This document shows, in pieces, positions 17,849 to 27,029 of a stretch of 64,000 nt of DNA. Location: positions 1-64,000 of the forward strand of contig JAEWBY010000072.1 in assembly GCA_023390905.1 (NCBI GenBank). The letters run 5' to 3'. The position numbers and the translations under genes are program-made. The stretch comes from Pseudomonadota bacterium. Lineage in GTDB: Bacteria > Pseudomonadota > Gammaproteobacteria > Xanthomonadales > Xanthomonadaceae. Under the pieces are notes generated by a model. The model was not told where the DNA came from. It saw nothing but the letters and a program-made list of their open reading frames with translations, and did no database searches. Numbering within the stretch: the stretch's first letter is position 1; each line of letters begins with the position of its first letter.

Positions 17849-17892
17849 CGCTCCCAGCGTGATCTCCGCCGCGGGACAGTGCGGTGGGAGCG
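17849..17892. repeat. Inverted repeat between convergent genes
   Basis: Perfect 8-bp arms CGCTCCCA (17849-17856) and TGGGAGCG (17885-17892) fill the gap between the convergent Coa1-like and lipoprotein genes; the 10-bp palindrome GGATGCATCC lies just before. It is a REP-like or bidirectional transcription-end structure without a clear T tract. Confidence 0.45.
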
Positions 17893-17893
17893 C

Positions 17894-18337
17894 TTACGGC
17901 GTCGTCGCCGGAGCCGAAGGCTGCGCCGCATCCGGCACCCAGATCGCCACGCCGGCTGCGCGCTTCTGCGTGGTGGGAATGCCGATGCCCACGCCGCCTG
18001 CCGTGTGGCTGCCATAGCTGCCCGCACCCACCGACATGCCGACCGGCGAACCGCTCGATCCCACGCCGACCAGCACCACGCCATTGGCGCCCAGCGCCGC
18101 GGCTTCCTTCTTCAGCCGTGCGACGGCCGCGTCGGTCTGGCCCTGCGTGCCGAAGCCGACCGCGCTGGTGGCTTCGAGCTGCGCGATCTCCACCGAGCCC
18201 GCGGGGGGCGTCGAATAGACCTGCACCTGAGACGGATCGATCGGCGCCCGGGCCTGTCCGAGCATGACCTTGGAGGCGCCGGCGCAACCGGCCAGCAGGA
18301 AGACGAATCCCAGCAGAGCAGCAACACGGACGGTCAT
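17894..18337 (-). CDS. Lipoprotein with RcsF/YbjQ-like fold
   Basis: 147 residues starting with a lipoprotein signal (MTVRVAALLGFVFLLAGCAG; lipobox LAGC). The start is supported by GGGAG ten bases upstream. The body (VQVYSTPPAGSVEIAQLEAT followed by TDAAVARLKKEAAALGANGVVL) resembles the RcsF/YbjQ-type pattern in which a short beta strand precedes a helix ending in GANxVxL. RcsF senses envelope stress, but the Cys pairs that define RcsF are missing, so I call only fold similarity. The Gly/Ser-rich stretch after it is low complexity. Confidence 0.65.
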   Translation of the reverse strand: MTVRVAALLGFVFLLAGCAGASKVMLGQARAPIDPSQVQVYSTPPAGSVEIAQLEATSAVGFGTQGQTDAAVARLKKEAAALGANGVVLVGVGSSGSPVGMSVGAGSYGSHTAGGVGIGIPTTQKRAAGVAIWVPDAAQPSAPATTP

Positions 18338-18425
18338 GGCGTTTCTCCCTTGAATGGTCGAATCATCGTCCCATCCGCGTGAATATGGCATGTCCCGGGC
18401 CGATGCGTGGCTTTGATGGCAGCGC

Positions 18426-18442
18426 GCTATCATGCGCGCCTG
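18426..18442 (+). promoter_or_regulatory. -10 region of the chorismatase gene, repeated upstream of exonuclease III
   Basis: GCTATCATGCGCGCCTG contains TATCAT (18428-18433), a good -10 box about 33 bases before the ATG. The same 17 bases occur at 35755-35771 before the exonuclease III gene, so the -10 box and its GC-rich discriminator form a recurrent promoter module here. Confidence 0.55.
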
Positions 18443-18465
18443 TTCATGCGCATCCGCCTGTCCCG

Positions 18466-19485
18466 ATGAATGTCGTCCCCGACTTCCAGCCCAGCGCCGC
18501 GCGGCTGGCGGTCGACTATGTGCCCGTCACCGCGTTGTCGGCCGAACTGGAACGCGAGGACACGCTCGCCGTGTTCGGCTTCGGGCGCTCGGCGCCGGGC
18601 CGCGATCTGGTCCCCGATCCGCGCTACCTCAACGTCCCGCTGCAACCGCTGCGCGGACAGGCGCGACTGGAAGTCTGGCGCAGCGCGCATCCGGTGATCG
18701 CCGGTGAACGCGACGGCGTGCGCTGGGCCAGCGATGGCGAACTGCAGTTCGGCGTGCTGGAAATCGACGAATCGGACACAGGCATCCTGTCGGCCAGCGA
18801 ACTGGCCTACCGGCGACTGACCGGTTTCTGGCACGCCAGCGAATATCCGCACCTGCTGCGCATCTGGAACTACTTCGCCGACATCACCCGCGGCGACGGC
18901 GATCACGAGCGCTACCGGCAGTTCTGCGTGGGGCGCGTACGCGGCCTGGGCGAGCTCGATACCGGCGCACTGCCCGCCGCCACCGCGATCGGCACGCGCG
19001 AACGTGGCCGCGTATTGCAGGTGTACTGGCTGAGCGCGCGCCAGCCTGGGCGTTCGCTGGAGAACCCGCGTCAGGTCAGCGCATATCGCTATCCGCGCGA
19101 ATACGGCCCGCAGTCGCCGAGCTTCGCGCGCGCACTGCTGCCCGTCGCCGCCCCGTCATTGCCGTTGTTCCTGTCCGGCACCGCCGCGATCGTGGGCCAC
19201 GCTTCGCAGCACGTCGAATCGCTGAAGGCGCAGCTCGATGAAACATTGACCAACCTGGACAGCGTGATCGGCGCCGCGCGCGCGGTGCGTGGCGATGTGC
19301 CACCGCATCTGGATGCGCGCTCGCGCCTGAAGGTGTACGTGCGCGATGCCGTGGATGCCGATGAAGTGGCCGCGCAACTGTCCGCCCGCCTCGGTGATCA
19401 GGTGCCATGGATCATGCTGCTGGCCGATGTCTGCCGGCGCGAGCTGCGCGTGGAAATCGAAGGCATGCACGGGCTGGTGGCTTGA
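18466..19485 (+). CDS. xanB2: Chorismatase (XanB2/Hyg5/FkbO family)
   Basis: 339 residues (known XanB2 proteins are about 330-340). The family hydrolyses chorismate; Xanthomonas XanB2 yields 3-hydroxybenzoate (for the pigment xanthomonadin) and 4-hydroxybenzoate (for coenzyme Q8). Typical segments are FGVLEIDE, SELAYRRLTGFWHASEYPHL-like (here starting ASELAYRR), FCVGRVRGLGE, NPRQVSAYRYPREYGPQSPSF, LFLSGTAAIVGHASQHV and LKVYVRDAVDADEV. The start MNVVPDFQPSAARL fits the family. No other pigment-cluster gene is nearby, so a CoQ precursor role is at least as likely. The TATCAT -10 box is 33 bases upstream. Confidence 0.88.
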   Translation: MNVVPDFQPSAARLAVDYVPVTALSAELEREDTLAVFGFGRSAPGRDLVPDPRYLNVPLQPLRGQARLEVWRSAHPVIAGERDGVRWASDGELQFGVLEIDESDTGILSASELAYRRLTGFWHASEYPHLLRIWNYFADITRGDGDHERYRQFCVGRVRGLGELDTGALPAATAIGTRERGRVLQVYWLSARQPGRSLENPRQVSAYRYPREYGPQSPSFARALLPVAAPSLPLFLSGTAAIVGHASQHVESLKAQLDETLTNLDSVIGAARAVRGDVPPHLDARSRLKVYVRDAVDADEVAAQLSARLGDQVPWIMLLADVCRRELRVEIEGMHGLVA

Positions 19486-19503
19486 TCGCGGGCCGCGCCA
19501 ACC

Positions 19504-19509
19504 TATAGT
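19504..19509 (+). promoter_or_regulatory. -10 box TATAGT of a small membrane protein gene
   Basis: TATAGT lies 40 bases before the ATG at 19549, giving a leader of about 33 bases that includes GGAG at 19537-19540, nine bases before the start. Confidence 0.5.
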
Positions 19510-19548
19510 GTCGCCATCCCGGCGCGGTGCCGGACTGGAGCGCACGCC

Positions 19549-19797
19549 ATGGGTCTGATCAGTCTGCTGTGGGGCATCGTGTCGATGATCTGCATGGTGC
19601 TCGCGCTGATTCCCCTGCTCGGGTGGAGCAACTGGTTCCTCATTCCGTTCGCCGCAGTCGGGGCGATCATCGCCGCCATCGGCGTGATGTTCAGCTCGCC
19701 CGGAAAGCGCGGCCGCGCCCAGACCGGGCTGGTGCTCAATGGCATCGTCATCATGGTCGCGATCGGCCGCCTCGTGCTGGGTGGCGGCATCGTCTGA
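19549..19797 (+). CDS. Small two- or three-helix membrane protein
   Basis: 82 residues, almost entirely hydrophobic: helices at about 3-24, 28-48 and 58-78, with a short basic loop (SSPGKRGRAQT) that probably faces the cytoplasm. It has its own -10 box and Shine-Dalgarno. I recognise no family; proteins of this shape are often annotated as DUF4190-like or hypothetical. Confidence 0.7.
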   Translation: MGLISLLWGIVSMICMVLALIPLLGWSNWFLIPFAAVGAIIAAIGVMFSSPGKRGRAQTGLVLNGIVIMVAIGRLVLGGGIV

Positions 19798-19977
19798 TGC
19801 TTCGGGCCCTGCGCTCGGGCTCGATTGAATTTCACATTCGTTCAGGCGCAGACTGCGGTCGCCGGGCTTCCCCTTCGTTCCATGCCTGGTTTCCGACCGT
19901 TCCTGCGTTCCCGACCAGGCACACGTTCGACCTGGCGCACGCAGGCTATACCCCTGTGTTATGCAATGGAGAGCGTG

Positions 19978-20448
19978 ATGAACCTGAAGCATCAGCCCTG
20001 GTGGCTGCTCGCGGGCATCGCCGTTTGCGTCACCGCCCAGGCACTACCGGAACAACCGCAAGATCCGTCCCCCGTCCCCACCGCCACCGACACCACGTCG
20101 GCGGGCGTCAAGGTCGCCATCGATCCCAGGACCGGCAAGTTGCGCGCGCCGACCGAGGAAGAAGCCCGGCAACTGAGCCAGCAGGCGCAGCCGGCCGCGT
20201 CGGCGCGTTCGGCCCGTCGCGCCGAGCCACTGGGCGCGGGCAAGAAGGGCTTCGTCGCGCCCGCATCGGCCACCGAGGCCGCGAGCCAGCAGCGCAGGCT
20301 GCCTGCCGGTGGCGTCGCGCAGCAGGTGCCGGAAAGCCTGATGACCAACGTCGCCATCCATCGCGACGCCAATGGTCAACTGGTGCCGCAGCACGTGGAT
20401 ACGGATGCGCCGGCCGTTGCGCCGCGCAAGGAGGCCGACGATGAATAA
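19978..20448 (+). CDS. Secreted Pro/Ala-rich protein coupled to a metalloprotease
   Basis: 156 residues. MNLKHQPWWLLAGIAVCVTAQA is a signal peptide; the mature part is polar, Pro/Ala/Gln-rich and mostly disordered, with one structured-looking motif VKVAIDPRTGKLRAPTEEEA and a second near the end (VAIHRDANGQLVPQHVDTD). I chose the ATG at 19978 because it follows GGAGAG at the right distance. The gene ends eight bases inside the downstream metalloprotease gene (ATGAATAA), which implies stoichiometric coupled translation. Unknown family; a chaperone, propeptide-like partner, inhibitor or substrate of the protease is possible. Confidence 0.7.
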   Translation: MNLKHQPWWLLAGIAVCVTAQALPEQPQDPSPVPTATDTTSAGVKVAIDPRTGKLRAPTEEEARQLSQQAQPAASARSARRAEPLGAGKKGFVAPASATEAASQQRRLPAGGVAQQVPESLMTNVAIHRDANGQLVPQHVDTDAPAVAPRKEADDE

Positions 20449-22060
20449 GAAATTCGCACCGCTGGCCGCCGCGCTGCTTTCGATCGCGTTCGCGCCCGCC
20501 GCCAGCGCCGCCGACCTCGTGCTGATCAGCGGCGATGCCGGCACGGGCCTGGGCCTGGAAGATCCCACGCCCAAGGCGCCGGAAGGCCAGAATCCGGGCA
20601 CCACGCTCGGCCAGCAGCGCACCATTGCCTATCAGTTCGCAATGGATCTGTGGGGCTCGGTCCTGCAGAGCGAGACCACGGTCTATGTCGGGGCGAGCTT
20701 CCAGCCGCTGGCCTGCACGCCGACCAGCGCCACGCTCGGTTCGGCGGGCACGACCTTCGTGTTCTCCGACTTCGCGCCCGGCGTGGTCGCCGATACGTGG
20801 TATCCCTCGGCGCTGGCCGATGCGATCGCCGGCGAAGATCTCAATCCCGGCTACATCGACATCAACTCGCGGTTCAACGGCGACATCGGCGTCAATCCGG
20901 ACTGCCTCACCGGCGCCGACTGGTATTACGGCCTCGATGGCAAGACGCCGGAAGGCAAGATCAATTTCCTCAACGTGGTGATGCACGAGATCGGCCACGG
21001 CCTGGGCTTCCAGGGCTTCACCGGATCCAATGGCGCATTCTTCAACGCGCGCAAGGACATCTATTCGACGTTCGCGTTCGACAATGCCCTCAACAAGACC
21101 TTCCCGGAACTGACCCCGGAGCAGCGCGCCAATTCGCTGCGCAGTACCGGGCAACTGGTCTGGAGCGGCCCGCAGGTCAAGCGCGAGGCACCGCTGGTGC
21201 TGGACTACCTCAACGTGATCAACGTGCTGCTGCCGTGGCAGATCGCCGGAGGGTATGAAGTCGGCACGGCCTCGTTCGGCCCGAAACCCAGCGTAAGCAA
21301 CATGCTCGGCTTCATGGTGGCCGCGCAGGACGCGACCGGCCCCAGCAGCACGGACGCCTGCGAGCCGATCACCAATGCGCCGACCGTGCGCAAGAAGATT
21401 GCACTGGTCGATCGTGGCAACTGTCCGTATGTCACCAAGGCGGCGAACCTGCAGGCGGCGGGCGCGATCGGCATGGTGGTCGCCAACACCGGTCTCGGTG
21501 CGCCGGCGATGGGTGGCGTCGACGACACCATCACCATTCCCGCGGTGAGCGTGTCGCAGGCCGATGGTGCGGTGCTGCGTGCGAACCTGCCGTCTCTGGT
21601 CGTGTTCGGACAGGATTATCGTCGCTACCAGGGCGCTGATCGGAAGGGTCGCGTGCGTCTGTACGCGCCCAATCCATACGAGTCCGGATCTTCGTTCTCG
21701 CACTACGACACCAATCTGTCGCCGAATGCGTTGATGGAGCCGGCGATCACCGACACCCTGCGTGGCGACGTCAACGTCGATCTGACCCCGGCGCTGTTCC
21801 GCGACATCGGCTGGACCGTCAATCCGGGCAGCGCGACGATCGGGGACTGCAACACCCGGGTCGATGTGGTTGACGAAGGCGGCCTGATCGCCGGCGCCAA
21901 CGTGCAGGCATGGCAGAACCTGTGCGTGAGCAGCAGCGGCAATGCGGCGCAGTATCTCGGCTGCATGGACGCCTACCGCAAACGCGCCTCGACCGACCGC
22001 GTGCTGGTCGGCGCGCAGGGCGCCAAGGTGCTGGCGTGCGCGGTGAAGTTCGCCAAGTAA
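20441..22060 (+). CDS. Secreted zinc metalloprotease with PA domain
   Basis: 539 residues with a signal peptide (MNKKFAPLAAALLSIAFAPA). The zinc motif HEIGHGLGF lies at 182-190; a metzincin would show His or Asp at 192, but Gly is present, so the third ligand must lie elsewhere. A PA (protease-associated) domain follows at about 295-400: KIALVDRGNCPYVTKAANLQ, then AGAIGMVVANT. FRDIGWTVNPGS is the usual tail of this group of secreted HEXXH proteases. The Shine-Dalgarno AAGGAGG is strong. The gene overlaps the upstream secreted-protein gene by eight bases and ends before a good terminator. Confidence 0.88.
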   Translation: MNKKFAPLAAALLSIAFAPAASAADLVLISGDAGTGLGLEDPTPKAPEGQNPGTTLGQQRTIAYQFAMDLWGSVLQSETTVYVGASFQPLACTPTSATLGSAGTTFVFSDFAPGVVADTWYPSALADAIAGEDLNPGYIDINSRFNGDIGVNPDCLTGADWYYGLDGKTPEGKINFLNVVMHEIGHGLGFQGFTGSNGAFFNARKDIYSTFAFDNALNKTFPELTPEQRANSLRSTGQLVWSGPQVKREAPLVLDYLNVINVLLPWQIAGGYEVGTASFGPKPSVSNMLGFMVAAQDATGPSSTDACEPITNAPTVRKKIALVDRGNCPYVTKAANLQAAGAIGMVVANTGLGAPAMGGVDDTITIPAVSVSQADGAVLRANLPSLVVFGQDYRRYQGADRKGRVRLYAPNPYESGSSFSHYDTNLSPNALMEPAITDTLRGDVNVDLTPALFRDIGWTVNPGSATIGDCNTRVDVVDEGGLIAGANVQAWQNLCVSSSGNAAQYLGCMDAYRKRASTDRVLVGAQGAKVLACAVKFAK

Positions 22061-22080
22061 TCGCACCAGGCTGAAGAAAA

Positions 22081-22107
22081 ACGGCGCCGCAGGGCGCCGT
22101 TTTTTTT
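22081..22107 (+). terminator. Intrinsic terminator after the metalloprotease gene
   Basis: The stem ACGGCGCC (22081-22088) pairs with GGCGCCGT around a four-base loop and is followed directly by a run of T to 22107. It lies 20 bases after the stop codon. Confidence 0.92.
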
Positions 22108-22301
22108 GCAACGAGCGCCCCACCTGCCGAGCGTTTGAGCGGACATGCGTTGGTGGAGGCCAATCGCAACCGATCACCTTGCCGGGTTCGTCCCGCACAC
22201 TGCGGCAAATGGTCGCGGCTGAAACGGGCAGGTTCCAGCCTGGCCCCGGGTCCTGTTGAATTGCGCAGGCGTATGATCGCGTTTCCCCACTGGAGTCCGT
22301 G

Positions 22302-23288
<987 letters not shown>

Positions 23289-23347
23289 GGGCTGCAAGCT
23301 CAGCATCAACAACCCAACCTGCTGGCTGCCAATAGCTGGGAGCGCGC

Positions 23348-23551
23348 TTATCGTCGGGCGGAGCTTTTTTTCCGCACGAGGCAGTCCGCGCTTCCCTCGC
23401 TGCGCGGCATCACCACACAATAGATGTCCAGCTTGCCGGCCTTCGGTGCGGGGGCGCTGCCGGTGATCAGCAGTTCGTTCGGGTGCAAGGGATCAACGCC
23501 CAGGCTGAGGGTGTTGCTCTCTTTTTTGGAGCGATTATCAAGATCGCTCAT
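23348..23551 (-). CDS. Small hypothetical protein in an AT-richer island
   Basis: 67 residues (MSDLDNRSKKESNTLSLGVD...), polar at the start, with a central NELLITGSAPAPKAGKLDIY and a basic end (RKKSSARR). No signal peptide or membrane helix is seen, no good Shine-Dalgarno precedes it, and I recognise no family. Base and codon use look more AT-rich than the flanking hemB and aroE genes. It lies 68 bases downstream of the DUF5076 gene on the same strand and may be cotranscribed. Confidence 0.45.
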   Translation of the reverse strand: MSDLDNRSKKESNTLSLGVDPLHPNELLITGSAPAPKAGKLDIYCVVMPRSEGSADCLVRKKSSARR

Positions 23552-23619
23552 GGCTGGATTATTGCATTGCGCTGTCAGATAGAGGCCGGCTGACCGGGTA
23601 TACGAAAAAGTAACTGTCC

Positions 23620-23933
23620 TTACTTAACGGCAGCCGCGAATTTTCCGGTCGCCTTGGAAGTCGGCGCATCGATCTCGCTATTGAAGCGCTCCCGGATCGC
23701 ATTCAACGTGTCTTGCGAGTCCACTCCATAGCCGGATTGGAGCGCGTCGGAAATATGGCGCGCAACGTCCGCAAGAATCACTCCCCAGGCTTGTTCTTCC
23801 GGACCTGCGATGTCTCCTTGTACATCCCCACTTTGATGGAAGAATGAAGCTTCTTTGCCGCAATCCATACGCGAAGCATTTCCACTGAATCTTGATCTTC
23901 CAATGCCGCTTTCGGAATCGACCGCTCGTTCAT
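23620..23933 (-). pseudogene. DUF5076 domain gene with a -1 frameshift
   Basis: Two overlapping frames together give one DUF5076-like protein of about 104 residues. The N-terminal part begins MNERSIPKAALEDQDSVEML at 23933 and runs to VGMYK; the C-terminal part resumes in the next frame as GDIAGPEEQAWGVILADVAR and ends RERFNSEIDAPTSKATG... at 23620. One base is missing at about 23818, between the TAC codon and GGA, next to an AA run. Both halves keep the conserved blocks (MLRVWIAAKKLHSS; ILADVARHISDAL), so the lesion is recent or a sequencing error. The function of DUF5076 is unknown. Confidence 0.72.
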
Positions 23934-24003
23934 ATTTTTTATCCTGTCTCGTCTGGAAGCTGAAAACTTTTTCCACTTTCCTTGATCCACTTCGGCGTGC
24001 CTG

Positions 24004-24211
24004 TTATTCAGCAGGCCTTTCCCCCCCAGCTTGCATCGGATCGGCCCAGACGATGCGCTGGCCATCCGGGCTGATGGACACGCGCACTTCGTTGGCCGGC
24101 GTGGAGACCACGCCCATGCCTTCGATTCCGTACTGCGCCAACTGCGCCATCACGCCGGCTGGGAGTAGACTGCAGAGCAGGGCAGCCGGCAGCAGGCAGT
24201 GCGCGATACAT
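24004..24211 (-). pseudogene. 5' remnant of a PD40/TolB-like secreted protein gene
   Basis: The reading frame GVMAQLAQYGIEGMGVVSTP, then NEVRVSISPDGQRIVWADP matches the beginning of PD40 (WD40-like beta-propeller) proteins, which normally continue for about 300 residues. Here it stops at 24004, just after a run of seven G (minus strand) at about 24012-24018, and nothing beta-propeller-like follows. The signal-peptide part has no ATG in this frame; a nearby ATG (24211) reads MYRALPAAG in the neighbouring frame. A truncated and possibly frameshifted remnant is the simplest reading. It sits at the boundary of the AT-richer island and overlaps the region before aroE. Confidence 0.55.
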
Positions 24212-24310
24212 GCGGCATGGGCTGCGCCGATGCCCGTAAGGCGGTGGCCGCCGATCGTTTCATGGTTCGCTCCCGCACCGGATCCGTTTCCAAGGGATTT
24301 ACACCAAGCC

Positions 24311-25165
24311 ATGTCCACTCATCGATACGCGGTCTTCGGCCATCCGGTCGCCCATTCGCTTTCGCCCCGCATCCATGCCGCGTTCGCACGGCAGACCGGC
24401 ATCACGCTCGACTACACCGCCATCGACGTGGCGCCCCACGATTTCGTCGCCGCGCTGGATCGTTTCGTGGGTGACGGTGGCGTCGGCGCCAACGTGACGT
24501 TGCCGTTGAAGGAAGCCGCGTTCGCGATCTGCGCGCGCACCACCGATCGCGCCGCACGCGCGGGCGCGGTCAACACGCTGAGCTGGAACGACGGCCAGTG
24601 GTTCGGCGACAACACCGATGGCGTCGGCCTGGTGCGTGATCTGACCGAACGCCATCGCCTGGATCTGCGCGGCCGGCGTGCGTTGATGCTCGGCGCAGGC
24701 GGTGCGGCGCGCGGCGTTGCGCCGGCGCTGCTCGATGCAGGCGTATCCGAACTGATCATCGTCAACCGCACCCCCGAACGCGCCGATGCGTTGGCCGATG
24801 CGCTCGGCGATCCGGAGCGCGCGCATTCGCGCTATTGGCAGGACATGGACGATCTCGGCGATTTCGCGCTGATCCTCAACGCGACGTCGGCGGCACGCGG
24901 TGCATCGGGCGCACAGGCCTTCGAACTGCCGTTCTCGCTGACGACGACGCGCACGCTGGCGGTGGATCTCAACTACGGCGAAGCATCGATTCCGTTCCTC
25001 GCCTGGGCCAGGGCCGCCGAGTGCCTGGATGCCGTCGATGGTCTAGGCATGCTGGTGGAACAGGCGGCGGTGGCCTTCGAGGAATGGCACGGCGTCATGC
25101 CCGATACCGAGGCGGTCTACACCGCGCTCAGGCAGAAGGATGCCTTGCTCGTCACCGCGGATTGA
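24311..25165 (+). CDS. aroE: Shikimate dehydrogenase (NADP)
   Basis: 284 residues (E. coli AroE is 272). It reduces 3-dehydroshikimate to shikimate. Visible motifs: AVFGHPVAHSLSPRIH (substrate loop), GANVTLPLKEAAF (catalytic Lys), GDNTDGVG (catalytic Asp), GAGGAARGVAPALL (dinucleotide fold), NRTPERA (NADP phosphate pocket) and DGLGMLVEQA. The start MSTHRYAVFGHP matches the family. A pseudogene remnant occupies the region upstream, so the promoter may have been rebuilt. It feeds the chorismate used by the chorismatase at 18466. Confidence 0.95.
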   Translation: MSTHRYAVFGHPVAHSLSPRIHAAFARQTGITLDYTAIDVAPHDFVAALDRFVGDGGVGANVTLPLKEAAFAICARTTDRAARAGAVNTLSWNDGQWFGDNTDGVGLVRDLTERHRLDLRGRRALMLGAGGAARGVAPALLDAGVSELIIVNRTPERADALADALGDPERAHSRYWQDMDDLGDFALILNATSAARGASGAQAFELPFSLTTTRTLAVDLNYGEASIPFLAWARAAECLDAVDGLGMLVEQAAVAFEEWHGVMPDTEAVYTALRQKDALLVTAD

Positions 25166-25277
25166 AGCGAGCACACGCCGCGTACTCGCACCCGCCACGA
25201 GGGCGGGCTGCGCACAGCGATGACACAGCGGCGTTGACCTTCCATCGCGCGCAGCATTCAAGGACAAGGAGAACGAT

Positions 25278-25625
25278 GTGGATGGCTTCCTGATGCAATT
25301 GGCAATGACGTTGTCGTTCCAGCTTCCGCCGCTGCTGGCGACGGTCGCGGTGTTCTGCATGTTGATGTGGTGGACGCGTCCGGCGCCGGGCCGCAAGCTT
25401 GCGCTGATCGGTGCGAGCCTGCTGTTGGGAAGTTCAGTGGCGCATCTGATCCTGGGCGCGGTGCAGGCGTGGATGTTGCGCACGGGCAGCGATTACACCT
25501 CGGTGCAGCAGGTCATCCAGTTGGTGTCGCTGATCAACCTGCTGTTCAATCTGATTGGGTCGGCCGGCCTGGTGGTGCTCGGTTGGGGCACATGCAGGGC
25601 CATCCAGAGCGCGCAGCGCAACTGA
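25278..25625 (+). CDS. Hypothetical membrane protein with GTG start
   Basis: 115 residues with three predicted helices (about 15-32, 41-62, 78-103). The GTG at 25278 is six bases after AAGGAG, so I prefer it to the ATG at 25293. I recognise no family. It stands alone between aroE and the convergent end of the DUF58 operon; only 68 bases separate the two stops. Confidence 0.65.
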   Translation: MDGFLMQLAMTLSFQLPPLLATVAVFCMLMWWTRPAPGRKLALIGASLLLGSSVAHLILGAVQAWMLRTGSDYTSVQQVIQLVSLINLLFNLIGSAGLVVLGWGTCRAIQSAQRN

Positions 25626-25693
25626 GTTTCGTGACCGCTGCGCCGCATCACGAAGGTGATCGCCGCCGGCTTTTTCACCACGCGTGTCTGGCC

Positions 25694-26992
25694 CTACAGC
25701 AGACCGTCGCGCTTGACCGCCAGATAGCGTTCCACCAGCGCCGCGGGCAGATCGGCACAGGTCACGTCCAGCACCATCACATGATGCCGCCGCAATGCAT
25801 CGTGCGCGGCGGCGCGCTGTTCCAGATAGCGCGCGATCGCGCCGGCGTGGATTGCGTCAGGCAGATCCTTGATGGGCGCTGCCAGGGCTTCGTCGAGTTC
25901 GCGTTCGCGCAGGCTGGCGACGCAGACCAGATGCCGCTTCTGCAGCAATCGAACCGCCGCGAGCAGATCATCGATGTCCTCATCGCGGACGTTGGTGACC
26001 AGCATCACCAGCGCGCGCCGGCGCTGGCGCATGGACAGCTCGGTGGCGGCGGCGAGATAGTCGGTCGCCACCGGTTGCGGTTGCAGGTCGTAGCTCGCGC
26101 GCAACAAGGTGTCGATGCCGCCCATGCCACGCTGCGGCGCGACCCAGCGGCGCTCGCTGCCGCTGGCGAACAGGCCGACCGCATCGCCCTGGCGCAGCGC
26201 CAGGTAGGACACCACCAGCGTCGCATCCAGCGCGTGATCGAAATGCGCCAGTTCGTCTTCGCGCGCGAGCATGCGGCGTCCGGTGTCCAGCATCATCACC
26301 AGTTGCTGGTTCTTTTCGTCCTGGTATTCGCGCGAGATCAACTTGCGCGCGCGTGCGGTGGCTTTCCAGTCGATCTGGCGCAGGCTGTCGCCGACGCGGT
26401 ATTCGCGCATCTGATTGAAGTCGGTGCCTTCGCCACGGCGGCGCTTGAGGTGCGCGCCGACCAGCCGCGACGCCTGTTCGGCGCTGAACAACGCGAAACG
26501 CGTCAGCGGGGCGAAGTTCGGATAGACGCGCACGATTTGTGCGTTGCCGGCACTGCGCGATTGCCGCCACAGGCGCAGCGGCGAATGCAGCCGCAACTGC
26601 ACCTGCTCAAAGCGCGCATCGCCGCGCGCAATCGGGCGCAGCCGATAACGAAAGGCCGTCACCGTGTCGCGGCGCAGTCGCAGGCGTTGCGGCAGTCCCT
26701 GCATCGGCCAGGCACCGGGATGGCGATCGAATACGTCCACGCGCATGCCGCGATCGGTTTGCAGGTTCAGCGTGACATCGCGTTCGATGCCCAACGCCAG
26801 CGCGTCTGAGAGATCGCGGGTCACTTCGGGCGTCGGCAGTCGGCGCAGCCACAGCGCATCGATCAGCGCCACCAGGGCGATCACGCCGCCACCGGCCAGC
26901 CACAGCCCCGGCGGCAGATCCGCGAACGGCACCGCCAGGCCCGTCAGGCCCCACAGCGCCAGCAGCACGATGGCGAGCGAGCCGGGTCTCAT
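25694..26992 (-). CDS. DUF58 domain protein (VWA-like), last gene of the MoxR operon
   Basis: 432 residues. Two N-terminal helices (LAIVLLALWGLTGLAVPF; LWLAGGGVIALVALIDALWL) anchor it, followed by a beta-rich region and the DUF58 signature GEGTDFNQMREYRVGDSLRQ, then IDWKATARARKLISREYQDE. The C-terminal half is von Willebrand A-like: MMLDTGRRMLARED and later VMLVTNVRDEDIDDLLAAVR. DUF58 proteins are usual partners of MoxR ATPases, in assembly or activation roles that are poorly defined. It starts 37 bases after the MoxR stop. Confidence 0.88.
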   Translation of the reverse strand: MRPGSLAIVLLALWGLTGLAVPFADLPPGLWLAGGGVIALVALIDALWLRRLPTPEVTRDLSDALALGIERDVTLNLQTDRGMRVDVFDRHPGAWPMQGLPQRLRLRRDTVTAFRYRLRPIARGDARFEQVQLRLHSPLRLWRQSRSAGNAQIVRVYPNFAPLTRFALFSAEQASRLVGAHLKRRRGEGTDFNQMREYRVGDSLRQIDWKATARARKLISREYQDEKNQQLVMMLDTGRRMLAREDELAHFDHALDATLVVSYLALRQGDAVGLFASGSERRWVAPQRGMGGIDTLLRASYDLQPQPVATDYLAAATELSMRQRRRALVMLVTNVRDEDIDDLLAAVRLLQKRHLVCVASLRERELDEALAAPIKDLPDAIHAGAIARYLEQRAAAHDALRRHHVMVLDVTCADLPAALVERYLAVKRDGLL

Positions 26993-27029
26993 CGCGATGC
27001 GTCCGCTGCGATGTGCGTACCGCGTGGCG

